Source of the DNA: Margaritifera margaritifera
Lineage: Eukaryota; Mollusca; Bivalvia; Unionida; Margaritiferidae
Assembly (NCBI GenBank): GCA_029931535.1
Contig: JAQPZY010000807.1
Span: 310,001 to 374,000 of the forward strand
Direction: 5' to 3'
DNA length: 64,000 nucleotides
In this document: positions 11,331 through 26,187 of the stretch, in pieces
Layout of the letters: the number at the start of each line of letters is the position of its first letter
How positions within the stretch are numbered: the stretch's first letter is position 1
The notes under the pieces: model-generated
Told to the model about the DNA's origin: nothing
The model's database searches: none
What the model saw: the letters and a program-made list of their open reading frames with translations, nothing else
Translations under genes and position numbers: made by a program

Positions 11331-11855
11331 ATAAACTCATGTAGTCTTTTTAATAGTAGAGCTAAAAGCTTTACCAATACTACACAAAAAAACTTTATCT
11401 ACCATACAAATCAATCATACCTTTACATTTTGATAGTCACTGAAAAGCATAACGCTTTCAAACGGTGCACACGACGTGTTTCAATCATCTCATGACTTCC
11501 TCTGCAAATGTATTACGTGGGATGGTCAGACAAATATTCGACTCATTTAACGTTTGTAAAGCACTTATTGGGTGCTGCTTATACAAACGTAGGACCACAA
11601 AATGCACCCCTGTTGGTGTTCTCGGGTCTCAAATTGCCACTGACAACAGCAGTTGAAATCAGACACTTTCTTCCAGAAACGCCTACTCTTGCTTTCAATT
11701 AAATTTCAAGGAATTCACGAAAAGTAACGGAAAATATACAAATCACGTCACGTCATACTATGTATTTATGCGCAAGACAGTCTTAAATATAAACAATTTA
11801 AGAACATCGTATTATTTAAACATTGAGGGTGTATGGTAAATACAATAGAATGTTC
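11331..11855. other. unassigned DNA
   Basis: No gene or repeat assigned. Two short plus-strand frames (11465-11656 and 11508-11702) overlap in different phases and lack family motifs. Confidence 0.4.
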
Positions 11856-11948
11856 GTACTGTTGGATATTGTGTTCTGGCCCGAAATACATGGGGTTCGC
11901 AACTTCGCTCTTATGTACTTCGTTCTCGCCCACAATATCCAACAGTAC
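11856..11948. repeat. hairpin: 18-bp perfect inverted repeat with a 57-nt loop
   Basis: Left arm 11856-11873 (GTACTGTTGGATATTGTG) is the exact reverse complement of 11931-11948. The loop keeps partial complementarity next to the arms (CCCGAAATACAT against ATGTACTTCGTTCTCG), so the fold can extend. It could be a small MITE-like palindrome or an RNA hairpin; nothing decides between these. Confidence 0.8.
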
Positions 11949-12340
11949 AAAAACTATAGTCTGTAGGTATGTTTCCCATAGCTTGTTCTTTGCTCCCTAC
12001 TTGATCTTGTGTTGCCACTTTTTTGTCCACTGCATTGATTTAGTTGAATGTATATGGTTACACAATGCTGCTATCAACAAAAAAGATCATGTCGCAGTAC
12101 ATGTCTTGGATTATTACCCCCTCCACAAAATAAATAAACACATTAATAATACAAAGAAAAGATGACAAGATCCCATGAATTCAATATGAGACTACTTCTT
12201 TTTCTTAACTGCCGAGTATTGAAATCATCTCTGATATTATTGACCGGTAATATTGTAAAATTACAGCACGATACAATGTATAAATAGCCTCCCGATGATC
12301 AATATAAACACAGTTTACTGTGTTCCATATCATGGCTTCA
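11949..12340. other. unassigned DNA
   Basis: The plus-strand frame spanning 11833-12165 runs straight through the hairpin and shows no family motif. It is not called as a gene. Confidence 0.4.
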
Positions 12341-13510
12341 TATGGCTACAGTGCTCTGTTGTTTGGTTAGACTATTTGTATAAATATGACCTGATTGTCC
12401 ATAATGAACCATTGTTTACAGTCTCCATGTTTCCGTAAATCCTTATCTGCGTCTTTCGTTTTACATGACACTACAGACCATCAGTGTATACTTGTATATT
12501 CAATAATCATGTAGAAGTTAACAAAGAAACATTATTTTTTAACAAATATTATATAAAATGAATACAACATAGATAGAATACACGCAATAAAAATTAACAA
12601 AAAGGAATCGGCTTGAGATACCATGAATGACATGATGCTTTCATATTTTCTGGAATAGGCTCATAGTGTAAATTTAATTACACATGAAATATCACAAAAG
12701 ACGTTTTGATACACGAGCTTATTTATGCACTCCATGTATGTAAAAGTATGGAACCACCAGGTTGCCACCGTGCTGTATGATTACCAACCAACTAACAATT
12801 GACGTTTTACCTAGAGAAGGGATGATAATAATGCAATCATCATTTGTTTCTGGAAAGGGTCAAGCATTCATCCAGGATTAAACAACGAACACCTGTTACA
12901 TTTTTTGAACTGACCACCTGAGTCTGAGCTGTTCATGTACGGCCTCATAATGTTTGTCTTCATTTTCATTTTGCAAGTTAATGCGAGTTCCACTTGTCCA
13001 TGGTGTAACATTGTCCACGGTCTTTATGTTTTTTGTCAATAGCGTGCGTCCTTAGTTTTTATTGATAGTTCGGACTAGATGTGTGAACATGTCCTCATTG
13101 TCCATGGTATACCAATGTCCACAGTCTCCATGTTTTTGTCAATAGTGTGTGTAGTTAATTTGGATTGATAGCTCAGACTAGATGTGTAATCAAGTCCTCA
13201 TTGTCCATGATCTACCAATGTCCACAGTCTCCATGTTTTGGTCAATAGTGTCCGTCCTTAGTTTGTATTGATAGTTTAGACTAAATGTGTAAACATGTCC
13301 TCATTGTACATGTTGTACCAATGTCCACAGTCTCATGTGCGGATTAATAATGTTTCTCTTCATTTTCATTTTACAGGATAAGGAGAATCCCAGTTGTCGA
13401 TGACGTCTCATTGTCTACAGTTTCCATGTTTTTATCAATAGTTCTCTGTGTCCTTAGTTTGAATGGATAGTACAGACTATTTGTGTAAACGTGTGCGTCC
13501 TCACTTGCAT
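12341..13510. repeat. minisatellite, four to six copies of a unit of about 105 bp
   Basis: Units share TCCTCATTGTCCATGGT, ACCAATGTCCACAGTCTCCA, TGTTTTTGTCAATAGTGTG, CCTTAGTTTGTATTGATAGT and CAGACTAGATGTGTAAACATG. Clear copies start near 12995, 13091, 13194 and 13297. A further copy follows at 13390. A distant copy is near 12385-12460. The fragment TAATGTTTGTCTTCATTTTC (12948) recurs at 13347, showing a higher-order arrangement. Confidence 0.8.
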
Positions 13511-15509
13511 TGTGAAATTTCATATTCATTAGAATTAATTATACAGTACCCTCCTCGATACGTCACCGTTTGCTATAAATTAACTGCCAGAAACTGTATC
13601 TCTTTTCACTCCAAAATAGTCAGAACAAATATCCTCGGTACGGGTTCCATACCCGAGTCCTCGATATCCACCAAATACAAGAATGTGTGTGTGTCTGTGT
13701 GTGTGAACTGTATAAAGTTGGGTCTTTAGATAACACTCTTCCCCCTTAATTGCTGTCTCATTTTGCAAGGACCCCAGTTCCAAAATACTCCAGTCCCGAA
13801 AACCATAACAATGAAATCTAATATGCCTATTTTTTTATGAAACATTTATTAAAACAGACTCTAATTTCACTCGCATTGAAACATGACCATATCGTATTCC
13901 GACCACTAATTGGACATCTTCTCCACGCGTTTGCTTCCCTTCTGTTTCCGACCGCACCATGCCATTGCTTTGGGGTGAGTAGGATAAAATCTGTCATATC
14001 CACGTACGTGTAAGTACATTTATATCTTTTTGGCACAACACAAATTCATTTCTTAACTTGAAAATCATCTAACTTTGTCTGTATAATTTTTTAATGAGCC
14101 TAAAGCTCAATAAACCGGTGGAAATGACTATTTCGATAACGTTTCTGGTCGGTTTCAAACAATCCCGGCTTAAAACACATGCCAGGCGCAATACTTTCAT
14201 TTTTTAATAGACTTCATCAGATGCAATCTGTAAATCATAATTTGATGGACATAGTATTTATTACTATTGTTATTGGAGCAAAACAAATGCTGTATTTTAA
14301 ATGGTCATGTAAGGGGCCCATTCAGAAATGAATTAAGTTTAACTGTAGATGTTATAGCCTACATTTTTTGCAAATTGATGCCGGCCTATCCCATGGCGAT
14401 CCGTGCAGAGTCGAGTTGAATTGGGTTTGTGTCCGAGTTGTCCCAAACCTTTGTCAGCTTGTCTTGTGCCGAGTTTTCTTTGCTAAAAGTTATTCTTATA
14501 ATTCATTTGCACGCAAATGTCTACAGTATACAGCAGTATTGGCAGGCCCAATTTTAACAATCGTTCTTTGTAAATCAGGTGTTTAACACTGCAGTCCATT
14601 CTTGTTGCACGCCTTTGAACATTTTGCAATAAAGCAGTATCATTTTTTATATTGAATGTTCTTTACTTTAATGGTGTACACCAAATACGGTTTGATCAAA
14701 GATTTGTAGATTTGTATGAATATCACCAGGTTCTTCTTTAGTCAACAGTTTCCACTTCTGTATAGTTCCCTGAATTATATTTCATTAACTATTGTTGTTC
14801 ACACACAATATGTCCAAGTTTCATTCACTTGAACTTATTTGCAGTGCTAATTCTAGAAATAGAAACAGTGGTGCATAATGCTCCGGCATGGTAAAAAGGG
14901 AGTTATTTGGAAAAAAATGGGATGCAAATACCCTTAGCTCTTTCTTGTTTATTGAATAATTCAAACACACATATCATTATTACAGGTACATGCGCTCTAG
15001 ATTTATTAATAGTCGCAAAAATAATACTAAATTTGAAATCATTACATGCTTTGAAACAGTTTTTTAAATATTTCCTTGTCCACTAAAATGTCTTATGTTC
15101 AGGACAATGCGCAATTTCCTGTTTTTCTTTCCTGTAGTTCCTTTATTAAAGTATATGATTTGTTTTCCATGGATCTTCACTCCACAACAACCAGTTTGAT
15201 TAATGGATAGCTGTAATCTTGATCAAGTAGATGATTTTTTAATTCTAAATGAGTATTTGTGTGCCTGTATAACTAATGATGTTTGTCTTTTTGTGTCTCT
15301 AATTGGTTAAACGCTGAAAAAAGGAAAGTTTGACAATGTCTAAAGGGAAAAACTACTTGGACCAGCCCTCAGACCTGTACTCTTGGGGCCCTTCTATTGG
15401 CAAAGACCCACTGAGACCATTGATTCCGGAGTTATCCCAGTTTATCTCCATATTTGTGTTGAGCCCTTGTGTGCTATTTCCTCAGCATGATATAGCCAAT
15501 CATGTGTTA
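13511..15509. other. unassigned DNA with a short GT repeat
   Basis: A (GT)n stretch lies at 13683-13704. No gene or mobile-element motif was recognised in the rest. Confidence 0.45.
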
Positions 15510-15510
15510 G

Positions 15511-15541
15511 AAGTGCCGTTAAAACCCATAAAAACAAAACA
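15511..15541 (+). repeat. SINE-type 3' tail motif
   Basis: GTGCCGTTAAAACCCATAAA and the following AACAAAAC resemble the tail of the SINE at 54799-55054 (TGGCGTTAAACCATAAAAAC and following). This suggests the 3' end of a related retroposon whose body is not recognisable upstream. Confidence 0.5.
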
Positions 15542-18500
15542 AATTAGTGGAAGGGTGAGGGATTGTTCTTGCCACTACTCAGCCTCATGCTACAGCAGCA
15601 GCAGCTGTGTTATTGGCATAAATTTGCGTTTAGTAGTTGCTTACGGTGATTAATTTACTGGTACTTGTACATTCACAATCTAAGGTTGGATATTGTTGAA
15701 ACTTTACCAGTGTTATCAATTGTAGAGTGTTAAACAATAATTCTACCCAATACCCATCACACTCATGACCTCTGGTTCAATGTAGAAGGCTTCATAAATT
15801 TAGTTAAACATTTTGCCCATATGATATTGTATAGATGTATATATTCACAAATTATCGATGACATTTTTGGATACAGTGTCAGTGTTATTGGTGAGTTTTC
15901 AGCTCTCATTTTATCACACATCCATCGTATACTTGACATTAGTATTAGGTAATAGCAGTGTTGATCGAGGCGATAATTTTATTTTTGCTCAGAGGTTATT
16001 CACCACAAGAAAGGTTTAGAAAGTAAACATGCATTTAAAAATTTCTGATTACTGCTATGCATCACACAGCATATACTGCATGCATGCTGGAAAATTCTTT
16101 ATTCAGAATCTGTGTAAGATGACAGAGGCACCCACGCGTGTTAAAAAGGCTGTAAGTTGACATTTTTCATTTTTAATGTCCAGGCAGTTTTTAACTTGCC
16201 AATCATGAATGGAGATAATAGGGTGAAAATGTTTTTGCTGCATATTTAGAAATGCTGGTTATAAGCTATTCAAAAAAGAAACAGCACTTCCAATTTTAGA
16301 ATACTGTTTTAGCAGGGATGAAAACATTCCCCAGGCCAGTGGGTCATGGTTAGTGGCAGGTCCTGGATTTATTGTAGCAGGTCCTCACTCTATAGTGAGG
16401 AACTGTTTTTATCTATTTTTAAATATAAATTTTCAGGCACATGTATAAAGCGAAATATGTATTCATATCGTTATGCACTGGGATTTGTTCAAATAATGGT
16501 GGTTCTAATATATAAATAAAAATAAAGAACACCAATCTTTGATTTTGTGATTTATACTGCGATCATGACTTTTGACCGCATCTCCGAAGTTTAACACTGC
16601 TATGTTTTACTGTCAGCGGTGGGCTAACTTTTAGATGAAAAACTGAATTTGCATACACTCATGATGAATCATTCACCTGCTGACTTTCACATTTTTCCAT
16701 AACCTTTTTCTGTGTATCAGGCCATGCGAGAAAATTAAAGTTGATTGGTTCCTAATATATTACAATCCTATAAATGTGTTCAAGTGTTCTATTTTGGAAA
16801 CTGGTCTGCTATGCATTGATAGTGTACATTCTGTTGAATTTGTGGGAACTGACAGTCTAAATCATAACTTTTGGATTAGGGATCCATTGGATGATGTTAA
16901 AGCAGATATGTTCTCAAAGTGGCTACTCCAATGGACTACAGACTGGAAAAAAATATGCAGGTCGGCATTGAAAATGACCTAGTCACAGACCTTTGACCAT
17001 CGCTCTTTTCAGCCCCTGTTTGGTGACACAAACCGTCTTAAAACCAATAACACATTGCACATATATATGTAAACCGTGCTGTACGTTTGTAATTTAGGAC
17101 TCAAACAAATATCTGGAAAATGGGAAAAGTGACTTCTCCTTTAAGATAAAAAAGGGGGAAGTGAGAGTCCGATGAATTTTTCTTTGTTTTTGCTGCTTTT
17201 ACAAATGGCTCACTTTTTCTGTGGCAGGTTGATTTCAGCCCTTTTTTGGGGAATTACACAAATAAGGTTAGTGGTAATCAGCTCACATCAACTACTGCTT
17301 TAGTATTAAACTTTGTTCATATCAAACCGACATAATTTGTTTCAGATACAAATAAATTGAAGAGGAATTCTGCGGAGCCAAGTTCAAAGACAAAAAAAGA
17401 TTTAACTAACACATTACATTTTCTCTTTTATTCTGTACTAGCCTTAAGCAAAACGTACCTTAACATTTGTAATGTTGCTTTCATTTGAATATATTAGGTT
17501 ACTTACTGATTTTGGATAAATACATGTGATACTACTTATCTCCTTGCTGCAAGGAAGTGTCAGTATATTATGACTAAGGCTGCAACATTTACTAAAATTT
17601 GTAAACGTGTACACGATATACAATAACCGAAACGATGCTGTTTAGTCGAAACGATTCCAAACTTTACCTTTCCACCCTTCTAGTGAGGCTTAATGTATAT
17701 CTGAAAGTTATTTATATGCAAGACATTGACAATGTACATGCCATACCTCGTTTATCTTGCGATTGTTTTATTTGCTATACGTCTTATACCTCTTATTATG
17801 ACTAATTCAGTTTGAAAGACACGTTTTTGATGAAATGTGGTATATATGACAAATTAGGTAAAACATCCTTGTCGTTGTGATATTGTACCCCACTGCTCCA
17901 TATATATTTGTGATGAATATATGGATAATACAATCAGACGGACTTCGTGACACGCGCAAATGATGCTTTGCAAGATCATCAATGATTAAGGAACTGTGCA
18001 GTGGCATATAAACTTGAAACGATGTTTATTTAAAATAAAATATTATACATCAAAGGTCCTGCTAAGAAATATGTTTTTCAAGAATTTGGTTCAATGAATT
18101 TGTTGTCAGCATTATCAGTAAATCAACCTGATGTGCAACCTGCTGTACAACTAATGCTCTTTCCTACTGATGCCACACTCTATGTGGAAATCATACATAC
18201 TTTAAGAAAAGGCTTAAGAAAGTATCCCACCAAACCGTCCAATTAAGGAGAGATGTGGAAATATATTTAATTGGAACTGGTAGATACTGCATGACTGTCA
18301 GCTACGTGCATATTCGTTTACACGGTGACTGATTTTGTAAACGTTTACAAGCAGTAAACTAAAATAATCCGTTTACACTAGGTGTAAGTCATGTCAATGT
18401 GACATTCTAGATTACATCAGGACACTCAATGCTACTGGAATTCATTCAGAACATTCTATATTTAGGACTTGTGATTAGGACACTTAGGATTATTTGATTA

Positions 18501-18998
18501 TTTGGAATTTAATTCAAAATATTGTAAGAGTCTTTTGAATTTTAATTTTATTTGTCTAGAAATAAATTGCTTGTTGATTTTCCTTACATTGTTGGTTTCA
18601 CTTTCTTTCTGTTACATATTTTTAAGACCTAGAGTCGTAACAATCAATATAAATCTTCCAACCATACCCAAATTATTAAGTCTGTATGTCAATATTAACA
18701 CTGTAGCAGGAGAAATTGTATTAGAAAAAACTGACGCATGGACTGCCTATGCATTTACCCATGTAATAATTATGCACAAAAGGACAGGCAGGATCACGTA
18801 TATTTTCTTGAATTACACCGAAACTACAACAACAATAACAAGAAAATTTCTTCACTGTAGCCTACACGAGATTATATATATACAAGTGTCAGTCTTTGCT
18901 TCTTGACAGCTTTTTCAAGTTTCTGTCTCATTTTCCAAACAATTCATAGAATCCCACAAAAGTATTTTCACTTACTTTATGATACGTACATGTTTTAG
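15542..18998. other. unassigned AT-rich DNA
   Basis: About 3.4 kb without a recognisable gene or repeat. Plus-strand frames at 16776-16982 and 18502-18906 have no family motif that I can name. Confidence 0.45.
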
Positions 18999-18999
18999 G

Positions 19000-19005
19000 T
19001 CTCTC

Positions 19006-19041
<36 letters not shown>
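19000..19041. repeat. (TC)n microsatellite
   Basis: Mostly CT dinucleotides with a few CTGT interruptions. Confidence 0.95.
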
Positions 19042-19239
19042 CAATTGTTTGGATCAAAAAGAAGAAATCTGTGTTTGGCGACCATCTGTGACACGTATAT
19101 GCAGTTTGTCGCTAGAGCAGGTTTTATTGTCTATTTACTATCTAGAGGTTTTATACTCAGATTGAGACCTGATGACTTTCCCATGTACCTGTCGCCATAT
19201 ACTCGTTTGGCTGTGTACGAGTCTGGGACAAAACGCTGA

Positions 19240-20160
<921 letters not shown>

Positions 20161-20614
20161 TAGTTTTCAAATACGAGGTTTTAGGCCAGATTTCAGCTCT
20201 TTTCCTCAGATAGTGTTGTAACTTAGGAGCCACGTTTACTTAATCAAATGGAATTAGTAATAAAATAGTACACTTTTAAACTCTGCCTTCTAATACCCTT
20301 GAATATGGATATAGTCTTTTTCATGTGATAGTTAATCCTAAAATAATTTTAGGAATTATACGGCAAAGTTTGTACGGTGTGATATCATCTGTCATTATTT
20401 CTCAATAATCAATAGTAAACCCCCTATCCATTGATTCACTTCAAGATAAGTTCATTGATGTTTCAACATTCTTTTGTAATTTCTATGGCACCTGCATTGA
20501 AATATTCACTACATAGTAAATAAAATATATTGTCATAAATCATATGGTGCAAAAATATTTGATACAACTCTAACTCTATTTGCATTCATCCATATATCCA
20601 TCCACAACCACCCA

Positions 20615-20621
<7 letters not shown>

Positions 20622-20678
<57 letters not shown>

Positions 20679-20798
20679 TGAGAATGTATATTTTCATACA
20701 GGTTAGAGAATTCTTTAATTCGCCCCTTACTGAGATTCGAAACTGGTTCCGCTGGTTATAGCACCAATTGCCTTATCTGCCCCCACCACGGACCATGC
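20622..20798 (-). mobile_element. tRNA-derived SINE, left half of a head-to-head pair
   Basis: On the minus strand a tRNA-like head starts at GCATGGTCCGTGGTGGGGGC (about 20798). It has an A-box-like TGGTC...GATAAGGC and a B-box-like TTTCGAATCTC. It then runs into GAATTCTCTAACCTGTATG and ends in the (TA)n array at 20622-20678. The middle of the body is missing compared with the copies at 20885 and 44730. The (TA)n lies where the family's 3' tail should be. Confidence 0.6.
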
Positions 20799-20884
20799 GC
20801 ACATCCCCAAAAAGTTGCTGGTATAAGCATTTGTGCGTAGCAGACACACTCGCATGCCGACCCAGTAATTAATCTCTCATGTGT

Positions 20885-21182
<298 letters not shown>

Positions 21183-21989
21183 TCACATGCTAAATTTCTA
21201 AGAAATTTAATTAGTAATATCAAAATGGTAACTGATTTTGGCAATCAAATAAATATCTCTATATCCTGCATGCTGTACATATAATGTTATAATCGAGAGG
21301 AACTTGTAAGTTCTACAACTGGTTTCCAATCATTTTGCCTTGTAATATTACAATTTGGCAGTAAAATATTTTTAAGCTAAACATTATGAAATAAAAACGA
21401 GAATTCTAGTGTAGCTTGTGAGCTAGTCTGAAAAGTAAAGTTTGAATGCAGTGAAATATAGTGTTTTTAAAGACTCTCTTGTTTTACAACTAAAAGGAAA
21501 TGTTTGCCAGGTTCATCACTTGAATTTTTCCATCACTGAAAAAAGAATTAAGAAACAAGTGTTTTTTCGTATCGAACTAATAATCGAACAGGGCACCTGA
21601 CTAAAAATATATTTTAACCTGGTTCACAATTTTCATTAAACTGACCCCAACTTTGACGAGCAGGTAATCAGTAAATATATGAAGCCTTTGTATCCACCCT
21701 ACTACAGACCACCTTAACGTTAGATCTTGGTGCATGACAGCCGTACGTATTCCAAACCAATGCACTAGTTATTCCTTGTCTAATAAATGGATACACTTCT
21801 ACCAATCCGGTCTTCACTCATTTGACCTGTTAACTGATGTTGATATTAATACTGAGTGATGTCAATATTAATCAGTAAATATCTGCACAGATGGGTGTCC
21901 CACCCTGCTAAATATCATATTGAAGAAGTTAAGGGTGATATAAAGGGCAATTTTCCGAATTAGCAATTTTATCAACATGTATATTCCAA

Positions 21990-22343
21990 CGCATCGACTC
22001 CTGCGCAAAAAAGCTAATTGTGCATCAAACGACCAGTTATCATGTCAAAAACTTTAAAATATGTCAGTCTAGTGCTGTGTCAGAGGTTTTGGTGTTATGA
22101 CTTTGAAGATTTAAAGAGCTGATTTACGTATATGCTCATATATAACTCATGAAAAGCTCCAAGAAGCGAAGATTCAGAGCTGCCGTCACAAAAACGCCTG
22201 CAAAGCAGGTCTACGATGTTTGATTGCAATCATTTGTAAAAGGAAAAGCATAGACTATGGATCTCTGATCTCCTTATTTAATATACAACTTGAGGCATGG
22301 GTATATGCTATTTTTAATTTTGTATGCATTATGCACGATTAAG

Positions 22344-22420
<77 letters not shown>

Positions 22421-22880
22421 AAGACAGATGTACATATACCACATTCATTGAGCGATATGTATTCATGTGTTGTTACATTAATGTAGAAACGCCCCATTTC
22501 AATCCGTATACGTCATGAACTATGGTTTTTCTTTTAGGACCCACCTTAACTCTAAACACATATGTTGAAATTTAAGTTTTCGATATCTTCTCTTCCTTCA
22601 TTTACATAACAGACGCTTGCTTAGCTGGTAGTATTGTCTCTTTTAGTGATGGAAAAACAAATTTAAGAGGGGAGAATGGTAAAGTTTTAGCTACCAAACT
22701 TACAAGGCTCCCTCAAGTCACGACAGACTTTGAGCACAAAATGCATACGCAAGCTAAGAATTCAATAATTTACATTTTGAAATAAATTAAAATTTACACT
22801 AAGCCATTCAAGAATCATTTAAAGTTAAGAAATAGCTTACCTTTAGTATACATACATATACATGACATTTCAAAGGTAGT
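21990..22880. repeat. 0.9-kb duplicated block, copy 2
   Basis: Paralogue of 19240-20160 in direct orientation, start to start about 2.75 kb downstream. It contains its own (TA)n at 22347-22418 in the equivalent place. Confidence 0.75.
22347..22418. repeat. (TA)n microsatellite
   Basis: About 36 TA units without interruption; any open frame over it is artefactual. Confidence 0.97.
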
Positions 22881-23140
22881 AAGAGACCGTATGTACGTAT
22901 GTATGTATGTATGTATGCATGTATGTATGCATGTATGTATGTATGTATGTATGTATGTATGTATGTATGTATGTATGTATGTATGTATGTATGTATGTAT
23001 GTATGTATGTATGTATGTATGTATGTATGGGGTATAACGACACATCAGCACAATTCTGGATAGATAATGCCGAACAAAACTTACACTAAGCCATTCAAGA
23101 ATCATTCAAAGTTAAGAAATAGGTTATTTTTAGTATACAT
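22799..23140. repeat. (ATGT)n array bracketed by a 60-bp direct repeat
   Basis: The (ATGT)n array spans 22890-23029, with two ATGC variants near its start. It is flanked by near-identical direct repeats of about 60 bp: CACTAAGCCATTCAAGAATC... at 22797 and again at 23083. Each contains AAAGTTAAGAAATAG and TTTAGTATACAT. Confidence 0.9.
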
Positions 23141-25850
23141 GAAAAAGCTAGATAGCAAAAATGGTAAAAACGAAATCCATGCTAATATCTCCAGGAGGAT
23201 ACCCCCACTCCCAATCAAAAGTAAGTATACACCTTGAGATAAAAGATAAAAGGTAAGGCTGTTGCAAATTCCCCTTCCAAGCAGCCTCGCCACACCAAAA
23301 AAAAACAACCCAGAAAAGAAATCAAAACAGCAACAACAACATTAACAGAAAATAAACAGGCCTACGAACTAAATATATAAGAAAAGAGGGCGAATTCCTT
23401 CTTTTAAAAAAATAAATGAAAAAAAACCTCAAAATATTTCCTTAAAAACGCACTCTTTTGGTCCCGGTATCTTCGAAGAATTCGTCAAGACTGTGTGAGC
23501 TTGCCTTTTTTGTGCGTACGTGCATGAGTCTATGTTTCATGACGGACAAATCCACATGCACTATGATGATAGCGACTACAAACCTGTGAAAAAGATTTGG
23601 GTGATTTGCACATGTGTACATCCGTCAGAGAATTGTAATCTACTTTCTGCAGACGTGGCTAATGTAACCACCTCTTCTATGGATGGAACTGTATAAACTG
23701 ATACAAATTTGTTTAGCTGCTTTGATAAGAAAACTTTACAATTATAATACTACTTTTTGATAGAATAAAATCTCCTTAGCAAGTTTTCGAGAAAGAAGCA
23801 GAAACTTCATAAATTGCTTTTGGGAATGAGGTGGAGGTCAGGGCTGTTTAAAGTTCAACTAGTTAAAGTATTGATCGATAACCTGAAGACAGGGTAAGAA
23901 AACTTTGAGACTGTGTCATCGTCCTGCCCAGCTCTTTGTGCGTATGCGCATGCCAACGCATGTATTATCGCGCAATTATACCTTTATTGTTTTGGGAAGA
24001 AAAAAAAAACCGCAACAAAAACAAACAAGCAAATCAAAAATAACAATAACAAATAAAGATACAAACATATAGCCTTGATATAACATTGGATTTGGTATGT
24101 AGAAGCGCACGTCCTAGAATTTTGATTCGGGGGAAGGGGAGCTGCAAGTATCCATAATGAATAATAATATTGCTTAGCTGCATATTTCTACTTTGGTGTG
24201 TTGTGCGGAGAAAAGGCATGGTTTTCAATGCAGGAAATATCGAGTTATATTGGCAGGTCATATTTTGGCTGTGCAGAGGTTCAGTTTCTAGCACAGGAAC
24301 ATCCCACAAGGATACTAGCTGTGCATATGGTTATCTTGGATACAAAGATCTGAGAAACTCACTTTGGTGCGATGTGTCAAGTGTGTAGATATCGGTATAT
24401 GCATAGAGGAAGGAGCGGGCACTTGCAGATTGTGAGCATTAGATGTTGCTTACTGCGGTTATTTATGTATCCTCACTTGTGCAACCATCTTTCCGGTTTG
24501 ATAAATGATCTTGTTTTGGTTTGATATACTTGTGCTCGTGCCTACTAAATGGTAATATTTGTGCGGAAGTGAATAGCTTCCTTACTTATATTTTTTTGAT
24601 TTGTTTAGAAACATGAAAAGCAAACAAACAGCAACAATCAAAAAGACACAGGAACGCAATTCACTCATATTCCAAGCCCAAATAGACTTACCAATTAAGG
24701 ATTAGGTGCACTTTTCTAAACATGAAATTTTATTTCAGAGGTAATCCGTTTTCTTTACAGAAACAAGACTTGATATCTCGCTGCTATTACTATTTTACGG
24801 AATAAAATACTAGTCTAAAGCGCCAGGACTTGAGGTTAAAAGGTTTTCCTAAAGAATTGTCCTTGGCACATTCCAAGCGCATAGCGTGTTTTCCTCCACT
24901 TTGGGTCAAGGTTAAAGACACTGCTTAAATCATATTTATACATTTGTAAGACAATGAGTACAGCGAAACAAAGTGCAATTGTTACTTTATATTCATCATA
25001 AAAAAAAAATATTTTTAGGTCTTTAACCTTACTTTTCTGAAGAACATTTAATGAATATTTTTATTATACTTCTGGCACATTAAAATGGCAAACAGTCCAT
25101 CATCTTAGTCTTACCACTAGCAAAAATGGTTCACCGTAACTGATGTTTCAAATGTTTATTTGTGTGAGCATTTAGCACACAAAATCTGCTTTGTGTATTG
25201 TTGTCAGGGTATACAGACGAGGAAGTTAAGAGTGCGGAGAAGAAGCAAGTCCTTGTAAACTGTAATGTTTGTGGGTGTTTTACGGCTAATCAAGATGTGA
25301 TGATTATATCGTGTAGATATAATTGGAGTAAAGTGTCTTGCACAGAGACACATCACAACAGCCAACCTTGGCTGATCTGTTGACAGGATTCGAATTGAAT
25401 AGTAATCAACCATATCCAAAATTTAAAAACAAAACAAAGAAAACAAAATGTGTCCGGACGACTCAAATGTCCTCACCAGTATCGTGAAGGAAGCTCTATT
25501 CAATATTCCAGGGCAAACTTCCAAGTCCAACAAAAGTCACGAGTCAGATTTCAACAAACACAGATTACACTCAACCCTGGCCTACGTTTTTAAATTTTGT
25601 TTTGTGTGCGGGTGGTGCTATATAATCGCGCATACGATGATATAAGGCACACGTCTTAGCTAATTTGAATCCTCCCAACGGATCAGCCAGGCTATCTCGA
25701 TCTCATTGCAATTTCTGTCCAGCCCACGTTAATGGGAAGTAACAATTCCACCGGGGCGTAAACAATTTGTTAAGGTTTTGGTTCAAATTTTTCAACAATA
25801 TTTGTTCTTGTAAAGCCATGTTGCTGTTTCACGTATGGTCCCAGCCGAAT
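23141..25850. other. unassigned DNA
   Basis: No gene or repeat family was recognised over about 2.7 kb. Short frames at 24034-24309, 25198-25383 and 25448-25645 lack family motifs. Confidence 0.45.
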
Positions 25851-26135
25851 GGCTGACCAGTCTGCTGACCAATTAAACTTGCTAACAAATGCTTAAGTGC
25901 TGACCGTTGTAAATACCCGTTATTTTATTCATTTCCTAATTTTCATATTAAAAAAGACGGTTTGGGCTATTTCTCGTCCTCTGTCAACGGAGATCGTAAA
26001 GTATTCACAAAAAATCGACTTTCAAGACCAATTATATAGAACATGCTGACCGATCCGCGATACAACAGGTGATATCTGACAGACTGTTTGACGGCAATAA
26101 AGAGCATCATAGCAGACTAATTATTATACATACAC

Positions 26136-26187
26136 AACATTATAGAATAATACTATGGCAACAACATTATAGAATAATACTATGGCA
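26136..26187. repeat. 25-bp direct repeat, two copies
   Basis: AACATTATAGAATAATACTA plus TGGCA occurs at 26136-26160 and identically at 26163-26187, inside the left arm of the fold-back element. Confidence 0.95.

Noticed and set aside
14130..14240. CTGATGA on minus near 14220 with GAAA further on, considered as a hammerhead
   Set aside because: The spacing is far too long and no helix II pairs, unlike the motif at 34011.
15330..15653. 107-residue plus-strand frame
   Set aside because: It ends in a SINE-type tail sequence, has no family motif, and codon usage does not stand out; probably chance.
22890..23029. CRISPR-like regular array
   Set aside because: It is a tetranucleotide repeat without spacers in a eukaryotic genome.
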